This document shows positions 16,812-25,508 of a DNA stretch of 64,000 nt, piece after piece. Under the pieces are notes generated by a model. It was not told where the DNA came from. It did not search any database and was given only the letters and a program-made list of their open reading frames with translations. This DNA is from Terriglobia bacterium (lineage in GTDB: Bacteria > Acidobacteriota > Terriglobia > Bryobacterales > Bryobacteraceae). Numbering within the stretch: position 1 is the stretch's first letter; every line of letters starts with the position of its first letter. The DNA lies in assembly GCA_021325235.1 (NCBI GenBank), contig JAJPHN010000009.1:1-64000 (forward strand). The letters are read 5' to 3'. A program made the translations under genes and the position numbers.

Positions 16812-19151
16812 TTAGCGCGCGCGCCCCGTGACATCTGCGGTTGTAACCGGCGAAACGGTTCTCCACCACATCTCCGCACCCGCCGGCACACGCGCATTCG
16901 TATCCGCAAAATGCAGCTTGACCACTCCCGGAACTTCCGTCTCCGGCAGCTCGGCCATTGGATCGAACCCGCTCGTCAGCTCCTTCGCACGCTCCTCATC
17001 GGCCGTTACCATCTGCACGCCGGCCGGCAAATCCATCCGGATCGGCTCCGCGTAAAACGGGGTCCAGCCGTTCAGGCTTTGCACCCGGTCCAGTTCCAAC
17101 ACAATTGCACCGCTCCCCAGCTTGCGCCCCACATGCGCTTCCACTCGTGCTCCCGTCTCGATCAATCTGCGCCTCCGATGCATGACCGGCTGTAGCACGC
17201 GCCCCACTACCGCGTCGCTGTCTGCCATCACATTGAGCGCACCATCAAGCGCCACCCGAATCTCGAGCCCCGCAGGCAACCGATACACCTCACCCGCCTT
17301 CTTCGTTGAAGGTACGCTGCTGGTTTCCGCAAACTCTACGACCGACTCCGCCATAAACGCGCGCCAGTGATGAAACGAAGCGAAGCTGGTATGCCGCACA
17401 CCCGATTCCTCTATCGCATCGATTCTCGCGGCGCTCGGCAGCAGCGCCCGCCGTCCCGCGATCGTCTCGGGCACATAATCCACCATCGCCCGCACGCTGA
17501 TCAGCTTCAGTTGTTTCGGAATATCCAGCGCCGTAACGAATACGCGCCGCAGCAAACCGCTCTTGCTGTCGGTCAGAAACCAGCCCTGTTCAGCAGCTGT
17601 TCCGGCCTCGCCGTTATAGTGAATGTCCCATCCGCCCGTCCCCTGCAACGAATGAAAATCGAAGCGATCCAGCGTTTCGCTTCCAAAGCGCAGCGCGCCC
17701 TTGGCTTCAATCGCCAGTTGGTCGCCCGTTATCAACGTTCGTGCGATCGAGCCGAATATTCCCGTAGTCCGGAAGCTGCTCTGCGCAGCGGTCGCCGCAT
17801 CCTCTGAGAAGCCCTTGCCGCCAACGGCTCCATACATCTCTCGTCCATCCGACAGCGCAACTTCCACTCGCACTGGCGGCAGCATCGTCGCTTCGTGCAG
17901 CGGCTCCTGTTTCCAGGTACTAATGCTCTCCAGGCACGTCAGCGCCGAAAGATGTTCGAGCAGCGGACGGTTGTGCGCTCGCACATCCTCCACCGCCGTT
18001 GTGTCCTGTTCGCTATGCGAGCCCGGACCTGCTGCCTCGCTGCTGGCCTCGAGCTTGAGCCCTTCTGTCACGCGCTCGGCTTCCCGGGTTTGCGCCAGCT
18101 TTTTTCCTGCTTCCGTAACATTCAACCCGCTCGGCGCCTGCTCGAGATAGTTCTTCAGGTGCGCCTCGGCCCGCGCTCGGTCGCCCGCGCTATAAAACGC
18201 CATACCAGCCATGTACTCGAGCTCCGGATACTCATGATCCGCATCCAGAGCAATCCCGGCCTCCGCACTCCCCGCGGAAGCCCGCATGTCGCCGAGCGTC
18301 ATCTCCGCCCGCGCCACGATCAGATACGCCTCTGGAAACGCCTCCCGGTTCCGTTCGATTGCCTTTTGCGCATCCTCTCGCGCACCCGCCGCATTGGCTC
18401 CCAAAATCTCCAGTTCAGCAACTCGAATCAAAGGCAAGGCAAATTGCGGATCCGCCCGCATCGCCGCGCGGTACGATTTCTCCGCTGTCCGCGGCAGCCG
18501 TTCCATTTCCTGCGCTCTTCCGAGTGCCAGCCACGCCGAACTGTAACCCGCATTCCTCGACACAAGCTCTGTCAGCAAACGAATCGCGCCCTGGTAGTCC
18601 TGCCCGGCGGCTTTATCCAGCGCTTTTTCATACATCCGCCGCTCGGCCGCTGTTGCACGCCGGTCCGCCGCGCTCACCAGCCCACTGTCGCTGTTCGCAA
18701 TCTGCCGCAGAACAATCGTTCCGAAGTTCGTATTCGAATTGCGCATCAGATCCGCAAAGCTTTTCCCCTCCGACCGGTATCCCGGCAACCGCGCCCGCAA
18801 GACGCATCCATTGGCCGCCAGCTCATTGTCCGATTGCCGGTTCTGATCGAAGCGAAAACGAAAATTTCCGTGCGAATCTGTAGTTGCCATCAACCGGCTG
18901 AATGCTGCACACGCCGCCTCGAGTTCCACTGCCTGCTCCGGAACCGAACCGTCTACCAGCCGCACCGCGCCCCGCAGCTGCAGTTTTCCGTTCAAAACGG
19001 AATCTCTCTGCCGCTTCACATGCTGACTCAACTCCGGATCGGAGACGTCCGGAACGCGCCGGTGTGTATCCTGCCCGAAGAGAATTGCGCACGAAAGAAA
19101 CGACAAGCCCGCAACCGTTCCACTGCGACTCACCGCAAAGCCCATTCGCAT
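16812..19151 (-). CDS. Exported TPR protein with carboxypeptidase-like N-domain
   Basis: A 779-residue protein. I place the start at ATG 19151 (an alternative is 19145) because the frame then opens with a signal peptide ending near FGQ and leaves about 50 bases to the divergent S9 gene. An upstream ATG at 19202 would overlap that gene. Residues about 50-155 resemble a carboxypeptidase-regulatory beta-sandwich, and about 170-345 form tetratricopeptide repeats. The C-terminal half (about 390-779) is beta-rich and unassigned. Its large size and location outside the membrane suggest an envelope scaffold. It is first in the operon with the HEAT protein. Confidence 0.8.
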   Translation of the reverse strand: MRMGFAVSRSGTVAGLSFLSCAILFGQDTHRRVPDVSDPELSQHVKRQRDSVLNGKLQLRGAVRLVDGSVPEQAVELEAACAAFSRLMATTDSHGNFRFRFDQNRQSDNELAANGCVLRARLPGYRSEGKSFADLMRNSNTNFGTIVLRQIANSDSGLVSAADRRATAAERRMYEKALDKAAGQDYQGAIRLLTELVSRNAGYSSAWLALGRAQEMERLPRTAEKSYRAAMRADPQFALPLIRVAELEILGANAAGAREDAQKAIERNREAFPEAYLIVARAEMTLGDMRASAGSAEAGIALDADHEYPELEYMAGMAFYSAGDRARAEAHLKNYLEQAPSGLNVTEAGKKLAQTREAERVTEGLKLEASSEAAGPGSHSEQDTTAVEDVRAHNRPLLEHLSALTCLESISTWKQEPLHEATMLPPVRVEVALSDGREMYGAVGGKGFSEDAATAAQSSFRTTGIFGSIARTLITGDQLAIEAKGALRFGSETLDRFDFHSLQGTGGWDIHYNGEAGTAAEQGWFLTDSKSGLLRRVFVTALDIPKQLKLISVRAMVDYVPETIAGRRALLPSAARIDAIEESGVRHTSFASFHHWRAFMAESVVEFAETSSVPSTKKAGEVYRLPAGLEIRVALDGALNVMADSDAVVGRVLQPVMHRRRRLIETGARVEAHVGRKLGSGAIVLELDRVQSLNGWTPFYAEPIRMDLPAGVQMVTADEERAKELTSGFDPMAELPETEVPGVVKLHFADTNARVPAGAEMWWRTVSPVTTADVTGRAR

Positions 19152-19187
19152 TGCCAGCTTATCGCCATCAACCTCGAACTCGCCAAC

Positions 19188-19201
19188 TAAAATAGCGGTC
19201 A
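19188..19201 (+). promoter_or_regulatory. -10 box placed for a leaderless S9 peptidase transcript
   Basis: TAAAAT at 19188-19193 lies seven bases before the ATG at 19201. No Shine-Dalgarno is present. Transcription from this box would begin at or next to the ATG. The -35 region is weak. Confidence 0.35.
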
Positions 19202-21282
19202 TGCGTCCGGCCGTCTCCTGCGCTCTCTTCATCACCCTCCTCGGCGCCTCGGCGCTGGCGGCCAAAGAGCCCTTCACCTTCGACGCCATGATGCGCCTGG
19301 TGCGCATCAGCGATCCGCAGCTCTCGCCTGATGGCAAACTCGTGGCCTTTACAGCGCAAACGGTCGATATGGCGGCAAACACCAAACCGAGCCAGATTTA
19401 TACCGTCGCCGTGGATGGCGGCACGCCCCAGCTCCTCACGCACGATGGCTCCAACAGCCGGCCGCGCTGGTCCCCCGACAGCAAACGCATCTTCTTCGTC
19501 TCCGATCGCGCCAACGGCTCGCAGATCTGGTCCATGGACGCCAGCGGCGCCGATCCCAAAGCCGTCACCAACATCCCCACCGAAGCTGCCGGTGTCACGC
19601 TCTCGCCCGATGGCCATCTCATTCTCTTCACCAGCGACGTTTATCCCGACTGCGCCCCGGCCGATGCCAAACCCGGCGCCGCTTACGACACCGCCTGCAA
19701 CAAAAGCAAGCTCGATGCCGAGGCCGTCAGCAAGATGAAAGCGCGCGTCTACGATTCACTGCTCTATCGCCACTGGACCACGTATCGCGGCGCGCGCCGT
19801 CAGCACATCCTTATTCAAAATGCCGATGGCTCCGGCCCGGCGCGCGATCTCACCCCCGGCAATCTCATCGTTCCGCCTTTTTCGCTCGAAGGGCCCGAAG
19901 CCTACGTCTTCTCGCCCGACAGCACCCAGGTCACCTACGTCTCCAATACCGACGCCGATCTCGCCACCAGCACCAACTCCGATCTCTTCACAGTTCCCGC
20001 TGCCGGCGGCGAAGCCAAACGTCTGACCACCAATCCCGGCGCCGATCAGGGTCCGCTCTATTCGCCCGACGGCAAGTATCTCGCCTATCGCACCCAGACC
20101 CGCGCCGGTTACGAAAGCGATCAGTGGCGTCTGGCCGTGATGGACCTGCAAAGCGGCCGGATGAATACTCTCGCCGATTCGCTCGACCGCTGGGTAGAGT
20201 CCTACACATGGTCGCCCGATTCCACCCGTCTCTTCTTCACCATCGATGACCACGGCACCAACCCCCTGCTCATGATCCCCGTCGAAGGCGGCGCCATCCG
20301 CACCATCGCGCAGGGCCCTACCTCGGTCAGCGATGTTCAGTTCTCGAAAGACGGCAAGACCATGATCTATGTCGATCAGAGCGGCTCCCATCCCGCCGAA
20401 ATTAATAAGGCCACCTCCAAAGGCGGGGCAGGCGTTGCGCTCACACGTCTGAACGAAGGCGTTCTCAATACCTATGAGCTGCCCGCGCTCGAGCGCATCT
20501 CGGTCGATGGTGCCGAAGGCGCAAAAATCGAGAGCTTCGTCGTGAAGCCGCCGGGCTTCAACCCATCGAACAAATATCCCGTTGTGTTCCTCATCCATGG
20601 CGGCCCGGAAGGCGATTGGGGCGAATCCTGGAGCTATCGCTGGAATGCGCAGGTCTTCGCCGGCGCCGGTTACGTTGTCATCGAGCCGAATCCGCACGGC
20701 TCCATTGGCTATGGCCAGGCTTTCACCGACGCCGTTAACGGCGATTGGGGCGGCCGCGCCTACGAGGACATTATGGCCACTGCCGATTACGTCTCTAATC
20801 TGCCCTACGTCGATAAGGACCGTATCGTGGCCGCGGGCGCTTCCTACGGCGGCTACATGATCGACTGGATCCTCGGCCATACTGATCGCTTCCGCGCCCT
20901 GGTCTCTCATGCGGGCGTCTATGACCTAAGAAGCGAAGCCGGTACCACCGAAGAACTCTGGTTCACGAAATGGGAGTTCCAGGGCTTCCCGTGGGAAAAT
21001 CCGGAGCTCTACGAAAAATGGTCGCCGAGCAGCTATGTCAAGAATTTCAAAACACCGACCCTGGTCACCCACGGCGAAATCGATTACCGCGTCCCCATCG
21101 GCCAGGGCCAGCAGCTCTTCACCGCTCTTCAGGAAATGAAAATTCCCTCGAAGCTGGTCCAGTTTCCCGACGAAGGCCACTGGATCCTGAAACCGCAGAA
21201 CAGCCAGTTCTGGTATAAAACCGTCCTTGACTGGCTCGCACAGTACACACAAGCGCCCGCTTCCTCTCCTTCCGTTCAATAG
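19201..21282 (+). CDS. S9 family serine peptidase (acylaminoacyl/dipeptidyl peptidase type)
   Basis: An exported oligopeptidase of 693 residues with a signal peptide at 1-20 (ASALA). Residues about 25-430 form a WD40-like beta-propeller with repeated SPDG/SPDS motifs, and about 440-685 an alpha/beta-hydrolase domain. The catalytic triad is Ser548 (GASYGGY), Asp628 (HGEIDYRVP) and His660 (EGHW). The propeller has a Cys-containing insertion (CAPAD to TACNK, 151-166) that could form a disulphide in the periplasm. It probably cleaves short peptides. It is divergent from the TPR gene. I see no ribosome site (see the -10 box entry). Confidence 0.94.
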   Translation: MRPAVSCALFITLLGASALAAKEPFTFDAMMRLVRISDPQLSPDGKLVAFTAQTVDMAANTKPSQIYTVAVDGGTPQLLTHDGSNSRPRWSPDSKRIFFVSDRANGSQIWSMDASGADPKAVTNIPTEAAGVTLSPDGHLILFTSDVYPDCAPADAKPGAAYDTACNKSKLDAEAVSKMKARVYDSLLYRHWTTYRGARRQHILIQNADGSGPARDLTPGNLIVPPFSLEGPEAYVFSPDSTQVTYVSNTDADLATSTNSDLFTVPAAGGEAKRLTTNPGADQGPLYSPDGKYLAYRTQTRAGYESDQWRLAVMDLQSGRMNTLADSLDRWVESYTWSPDSTRLFFTIDDHGTNPLLMIPVEGGAIRTIAQGPTSVSDVQFSKDGKTMIYVDQSGSHPAEINKATSKGGAGVALTRLNEGVLNTYELPALERISVDGAEGAKIESFVVKPPGFNPSNKYPVVFLIHGGPEGDWGESWSYRWNAQVFAGAGYVVIEPNPHGSIGYGQAFTDAVNGDWGGRAYEDIMATADYVSNLPYVDKDRIVAAGASYGGYMIDWILGHTDRFRALVSHAGVYDLRSEAGTTEELWFTKWEFQGFPWENPELYEKWSPSSYVKNFKTPTLVTHGEIDYRVPIGQGQQLFTALQEMKIPSKLVQFPDEGHWILKPQNSQFWYKTVLDWLAQYTQAPASSPSVQ

Positions 21283-21364
21283 CCCGCGGCATAACGATGA
21301 TCCCGTGCCTTGTTCGAATCGTCGAGTCGCACGCAGCCCTCTGGCATCCTGAGCAAGGGGAGTT

Positions 21365-22669
21365 TTGACGGCCAAAGACATCACCGACGCGCACGTGGTA
21401 CTGCAGCTGTTTCCCGGTTACCAGGATTCCGACCTCGCGCTGTTCCAGCAGTTCGCCAACACAGATGTAAAGCCCGAACCCGGCTTCATTGTCGATTTCA
21501 TGGGTTCTCGCATGCGAACGGCCTGGCTGTGGAAAGAAGCGCAAGCTTTCGATGGGCAGCGCCTTGGAATACCGGTACCGGAGGATTTTCACGCCGAGAC
21601 CATCGAGTGGATCGGATTGCTTAAAGCAGTAGCCAGCGCGGGCGATCAGTACGTCGCCATGGAATTGGGTGCTGGATTCGGACCATGGACCGTCGCCGGA
21701 GCCGTGGCCGCCAGGCGCCTCGGGATCAAAGACATTCGATTGTGCGCCGTCGAAGGTGACTCACGGCACTTCCAGTGGTTGCGCCAAAACCTCGTCGATA
21801 ACGGTTTCGACCCGCAGCAGCAAACGCTGTTTGAAGCCGCCGTCGGCGTTCGCGCTGGACAGACCCAATGGCCGGTCGACGAAAGCACCTCCTGTGACTT
21901 CGGGCGCCGTCCCGTTCCGAATGGGGTCGATTATCGCGGGCGCGAGTTCCAGAACACGCGAACTGTCGAGGTGATTCCGATACTCGACCTGATCGTGGCT
22001 CAGCCCCGCTGGGATCTGGTCCACATCGACGTACAGGGCGATGAAGTGAACCTTTGCCGCTCCTGCCTGGACGAGCTGAGCAACCGGGTCCGGCGAATGA
22101 TCGTCGGTACGCACTCTCGCAAAATCGATGGGGATCTTATCGATTTGATGTTCGCCGCCGGCTGGCTCCTTGAGCATGAAAAGCCAACGCGGTTTTATTT
22201 CGTTCCGGGTGCCCCGTCACTCGAAGCCATGACTGCCGGCGACGGCACCCAGGTATGGCTCAATCCCCGCTTCTTCCGTCCCGGCGATCCGTTGACTTCG
22301 TTTTCACAGCGGATCTCCTCTTCCGTGCGAAATCTGAACGTCAAACCGAGAGAAGTGATTCATCTTCCGCTGAACGTTAAGAACACCGGAACACAACCCT
22401 GGTTCACAGGCGTCCGGATCGCTCCCGTGAATGTTAGTTATCGTTGGCTCGACTCCAGCGGCGGTGAGCTCCCGATAGAGGGTCATCGAGCCCAGCTCAC
22501 TCGAAATCCTGTGCAGCCCGGCCAAGAGGACCAGCTGCTTCTGCCGGTGGAGGCCCCACCCGACCCCGGCTCTTATACCCTGGCTGTTTCCATGGTGCAG
22601 GAAAGCGTCGCCTGGTTCTATGCGCGCGGTGCCGAACCGCTCCGTTTGCCCGTTATCGTCACCGATTGA
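21365..22669 (+). CDS. FkbM-type methyltransferase with C-terminal Ig-like domain
   Basis: A 434-residue protein starting at TTG 21365, the only start between an in-frame stop (21350) and the conserved core. AAGGGG lies four bases upstream. SAM-binding motif I is ELGAGFGPW at 100-108, and HIDVQGDE is the acidic FkbM motif further on. Residues about 310-434 form an all-beta Ig-like domain (IHLPLNVKNTGTQPW, PDPGSYTLAVSMVQE). FkbM enzymes O-methylate sugars or polyketides, and the Ig-like tail resembles those on acidobacterial glycan enzymes. No signal peptide is seen. It has no glycosyltransferase neighbour, so the acceptor is unknown. Confidence 0.85.
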   Translation: MTAKDITDAHVVLQLFPGYQDSDLALFQQFANTDVKPEPGFIVDFMGSRMRTAWLWKEAQAFDGQRLGIPVPEDFHAETIEWIGLLKAVASAGDQYVAMELGAGFGPWTVAGAVAARRLGIKDIRLCAVEGDSRHFQWLRQNLVDNGFDPQQQTLFEAAVGVRAGQTQWPVDESTSCDFGRRPVPNGVDYRGREFQNTRTVEVIPILDLIVAQPRWDLVHIDVQGDEVNLCRSCLDELSNRVRRMIVGTHSRKIDGDLIDLMFAAGWLLEHEKPTRFYFVPGAPSLEAMTAGDGTQVWLNPRFFRPGDPLTSFSQRISSSVRNLNVKPREVIHLPLNVKNTGTQPWFTGVRIAPVNVSYRWLDSSGGELPIEGHRAQLTRNPVQPGQEDQLLLPVEAPPDPGSYTLAVSMVQESVAWFYARGAEPLRLPVIVTD

Positions 22670-22750
22670 ATTCTCAAACCTCTGAAATGGTCCTCAGCAT
22701 TTTTTCGCGGTCTTCACAATCCTCAAAGATCCGTAGTCAACAATAGAAGA

Positions 22751-24028
22751 TTGATTCAAACTGCCGCTCGCAGGAGACCCCAGCTTGCCCTGATCAGCAC
22801 GCGCATAGTCGCGCTGCTCGCCATTCTCGGACCGGGCTTCATCACCGCCAACGTCGACAACGACCCCGGCGGTATCCTCACCTATTCCAACGCCGGCGCG
22901 CAATATGGGTACACGCTGCTCTGGACCCTGATCCCAACCACCATCGCGCTCATCGTGATTCAGGAGATGGCCGCGCGCATGGGCGCCGTCACGGGCAAAG
23001 GCCTTTCCGATCTCATACGCGAAGAGTTCGGCCTGCGCGCCACGTTCTTCACCATGCTCGTGCTCGGCTGCGCCGATTTCGGTAACATTGTCGCCGAGTT
23101 TGCCGGCCTCGCATCCGGCATGGGCATCTTCGGCGTTAGCAAATTCATCGTCGTCCCGGCCGGAGCGCTGCTGGTCTGGGGTCTGATCGTGCGCGGCCGC
23201 TACAAGCCCGTCGAAAAAATCCTGATCGTCGCCTCGCTCATCTACTTCGCGTATCCGATCTCAGCTTTTCTCGCCAAACCGGACTGGCATCTCGCGATCA
23301 AAAGTACCTTTGTCCCGACACTCAGCAGCCAGCCCGGCTATCTCGCCGTCATCGTCGGACTCATCGGCACAACCATCACGCCCTGGATGCAGTTCTATCT
23401 GCAGGCCGCCGTTGTGGAGCGCGGCGTCGATGCCCGCCACTACCCGCTCTGCCGTCTCGATGTCATCCTCGGCTGCATCGTGACCGACGTCATCGCGTTC
23501 TTTATCGTGGTTGCCTGCGCCGCCAAGATCTACCACCCTGGCCATCCCGAATTGAAAGACGTCGCCGAAGCAGCCGTGGCACTTGCGCCCGTCGCGGGCA
23601 AATTCGCGGCTCTGCTGTTCGCGATCGGCCTGATCAACGCCTCGCTTCTCTCGGCCGCCATTCTTCCTTTGGCGACCAGCTACAACATCTGCGAAGGTCT
23701 CGGGTTCGAATCGGGCATCGACAAGCGGTTCTCCGAAGCTCCGATTTTTTACTGGCTCTACACGCTGCTCATCGGTGGCGGCGCGCTTTGCGTTCTTCTG
23801 ATTCCGAGCGGTTTCCTGCTCCGCTTTATTCTCTATTCGCAGATGGCTAACGGCATCCTGCTTCCCTTCGTGCTCGTGTACATGCTGCTGCTCGTCAATA
23901 GGCCGCGGCTCATGGGCGCCTTCAAGAACAGGCGCTGGCAGAACGTGATCGCCTGGACCACCGCGGTCACCATGATCGTGCTCGCGCTGGCCTGGCTCTA
24001 CACCGGCCTGACGGGCTCGGCCAGCTGA
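22751..24028 (+). CDS. Nramp-related divalent cation transporter
   Basis: The 425-residue protein has about eleven membrane segments and the LeuT-fold Nramp pattern. In segment 1 the canonical DPGN is DPGG (Asp38-Gly41). In segment 6 the canonical A/MPH methionine motif is replaced by TITPWMQF (209-215 region). These changes remove the Asn and Met metal ligands of Mn/Fe transporters and resemble the Nramp-related magnesium transporter clade, so magnesium or manganese transport is possible. The start is TTG 22751 after AGAAGA. No other upstream start exists in frame. No riboswitch or Fur/MntR box is recognisable in the 81-base upstream gap. Confidence 0.88.
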   Translation: MIQTAARRRPQLALISTRIVALLAILGPGFITANVDNDPGGILTYSNAGAQYGYTLLWTLIPTTIALIVIQEMAARMGAVTGKGLSDLIREEFGLRATFFTMLVLGCADFGNIVAEFAGLASGMGIFGVSKFIVVPAGALLVWGLIVRGRYKPVEKILIVASLIYFAYPISAFLAKPDWHLAIKSTFVPTLSSQPGYLAVIVGLIGTTITPWMQFYLQAAVVERGVDARHYPLCRLDVILGCIVTDVIAFFIVVACAAKIYHPGHPELKDVAEAAVALAPVAGKFAALLFAIGLINASLLSAAILPLATSYNICEGLGFESGIDKRFSEAPIFYWLYTLLIGGGALCVLLIPSGFLLRFILYSQMANGILLPFVLVYMLLLVNRPRLMGAFKNRRWQNVIAWTTAVTMIVLALAWLYTGLTGSAS

Positions 24029-24040
24029 TGCTGAGCGCGG

Positions 24041-25426
24041 CTAGCGTGCCGGCGGAGCCAGCGGCGCAAGCGGTATCTGGCTGCCCACCAGCACTTCATA
24101 GGCACTCAGGTCCATCGACACTCGTCCTGAGTAGAGCGGAAAATGCTTTTTTCCTCCCGCCAGAAGATCTTCGACCGACGAGTACTCCATGACGGGCAAA
24201 TCGATCGTCACGTGCGTCTTGCGGTTCGATAGATTGATCGCCACCAGAATTTGCTCCGAATCGCTGCTGCGCAGATAGCTCACAACCTTATCCGGCTCCG
24301 TGTTATTGATCCACGTAAGCCGCCCGGATCGTAAGGCTTCATGCTCGTTGCGGATCGCGAACAGCCGCTTGAACCGAGCCAGAGTTTCTTCCGGGACTTT
24401 TCTGTCGTTGCGATCTTCCCGATGGGGCCAATCGATGGGAGCGCTGCTCAGCCAGTGCGTTGGTGTGCAGTCGCCAATTTCCTGGCCGTTGTACAGGAAT
24501 GGAATGCCGTCGAGCGTGAAGTTCAAAGTGGCGGCCGCGTATGCAGCGTGATCGCCGAACTCGATCACTGCGCGGCGCCAGTCATGATTGTCATCGAAGC
24601 GAAGCAGCCGCGCGCCTTCGGGATACTCCTTCCTGTCCGCTTCCCATTGTTTTCGTATGTCGATCGCCGGCGCTCCATCGCGAATGACCGAACGAAGTGT
24701 CAAGAACCCCTGGAAGTTGTAACTGATATCGAAGGCGTGCAGCTGGTCGTCGGGCCGGTCGGATTCCGAGAGTAGAATGACGTCGCGATTGACCTTATCC
24801 AACGCCTTCCTGGCCTCTTCCCAGAAGGCTACCGGAACGCCGCCGCCCACGTCGCAGCGAAAGCCGTCGACTCCGAAGTCCCTCACCCAGCGCACCATGC
24901 TGTTAATCAGATACTCGCGAACCTGAGCATTTGAGAATTGCGGAAGCGGTTGGGGCCAGAAGCCGCGCGCGATCTGGTTATCGTTGGTATGCACCAGCCA
25001 CTCCGGGTGTTGCATCATCACGCCGTCGGGAGCCGTGTGGTAATACACCAGATCGAGCATTACTTTCAATCCGAGCCTGTGTCCTTGCAGAACAAACTCC
25101 CGCAAGTCGCTCTCGGTCCCGTACTGCGGGTCCACTGTGTTGTAATCCGCAATGTTGTAGGGCGAGGCGTGCGGCGTCTGCGAACGCTTTGCGATGGGAC
25201 CGAGGTAGACAACCGACGCACCCAGCTCGGCTACATGCTTCAAACCTGGAATCGCACCCTTCAGCGTTCCTTCTTTACTGAAAGCGTTCAGCCAGATCTC
25301 ATAAATCGTCACTCGGTTCATCCCGGCGGGCTCGCTGCGCGCCGGGAGCGAGCCGAATGAAAGCCCCTGAGGAAGACAGCTGGGGCTAAGCAGGAGTGCG
25401 AAGAGAAGAACAGCCAGGGTACGCAT
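24041..25426 (-). CDS. Secreted GH13 alpha-amylase family enzyme
   Basis: A 461-residue glycosidase of the alpha-amylase clan. The start at ATG 25426 gives a good signal peptide (residues 1-20). Conserved regions are DLVYYH (125-130), GFRCD with nucleophile Asp192, LLSES with acid/base Glu221, and NHD with Asp282. A short beta domain closes the C-terminus (about 380-461). Secretion implies action on external or periplasmic alpha-glucans. An upstream in-frame ATG exists (about 25510) but would add an unlikely Cys/Arg-rich leader. It is divergent from the PLP-enzyme gene. Confidence 0.88.
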   Translation of the reverse strand: MRTLAVLLFALLLSPSCLPQGLSFGSLPARSEPAGMNRVTIYEIWLNAFSKEGTLKGAIPGLKHVAELGASVVYLGPIAKRSQTPHASPYNIADYNTVDPQYGTESDLREFVLQGHRLGLKVMLDLVYYHTAPDGVMMQHPEWLVHTNDNQIARGFWPQPLPQFSNAQVREYLINSMVRWVRDFGVDGFRCDVGGGVPVAFWEEARKALDKVNRDVILLSESDRPDDQLHAFDISYNFQGFLTLRSVIRDGAPAIDIRKQWEADRKEYPEGARLLRFDDNHDWRRAVIEFGDHAAYAAATLNFTLDGIPFLYNGQEIGDCTPTHWLSSAPIDWPHREDRNDRKVPEETLARFKRLFAIRNEHEALRSGRLTWINNTEPDKVVSYLRSSDSEQILVAINLSNRKTHVTIDLPVMEYSSVEDLLAGGKKHFPLYSGRVSMDLSAYEVLVGSQIPLAPLAPPAR

Positions 25427-25484
25427 CTCTTCAAAGTACGCGAACCGGGGGTCGCAGGGACCATCGTCGGCTGCAGAAAACAGA

Positions 25485-25497
25485 TATAGTCTGGAGG
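25485..25497 (+). promoter_or_regulatory. -10 box and ribosome site of the SelA-like gene
   Basis: TATAGT at 25485-25490 is followed by GGAGG at 25493-25497. The ribosome site is 11 bases from ATG 25509, a little long. The -35 region is not recognisable. Confidence 0.3.
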
Positions 25498-25508
25498 AAA
25501 CCGATACC

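Noticed and set aside
17895-19190. 431-codon plus-strand frame opposite the TPR gene
   Set aside because: Arg/His/Pro-rich antisense shadow without any domain.
19756-20910. 384-codon minus frame opposite the S9 peptidase
   Set aside because: Antisense shadow. The S9 catalytic triad is intact on plus.
21308-21330. GTTCGAATC resembling a tRNA T-arm
   Set aside because: No acceptor or anticodon stem can be drawn around it.
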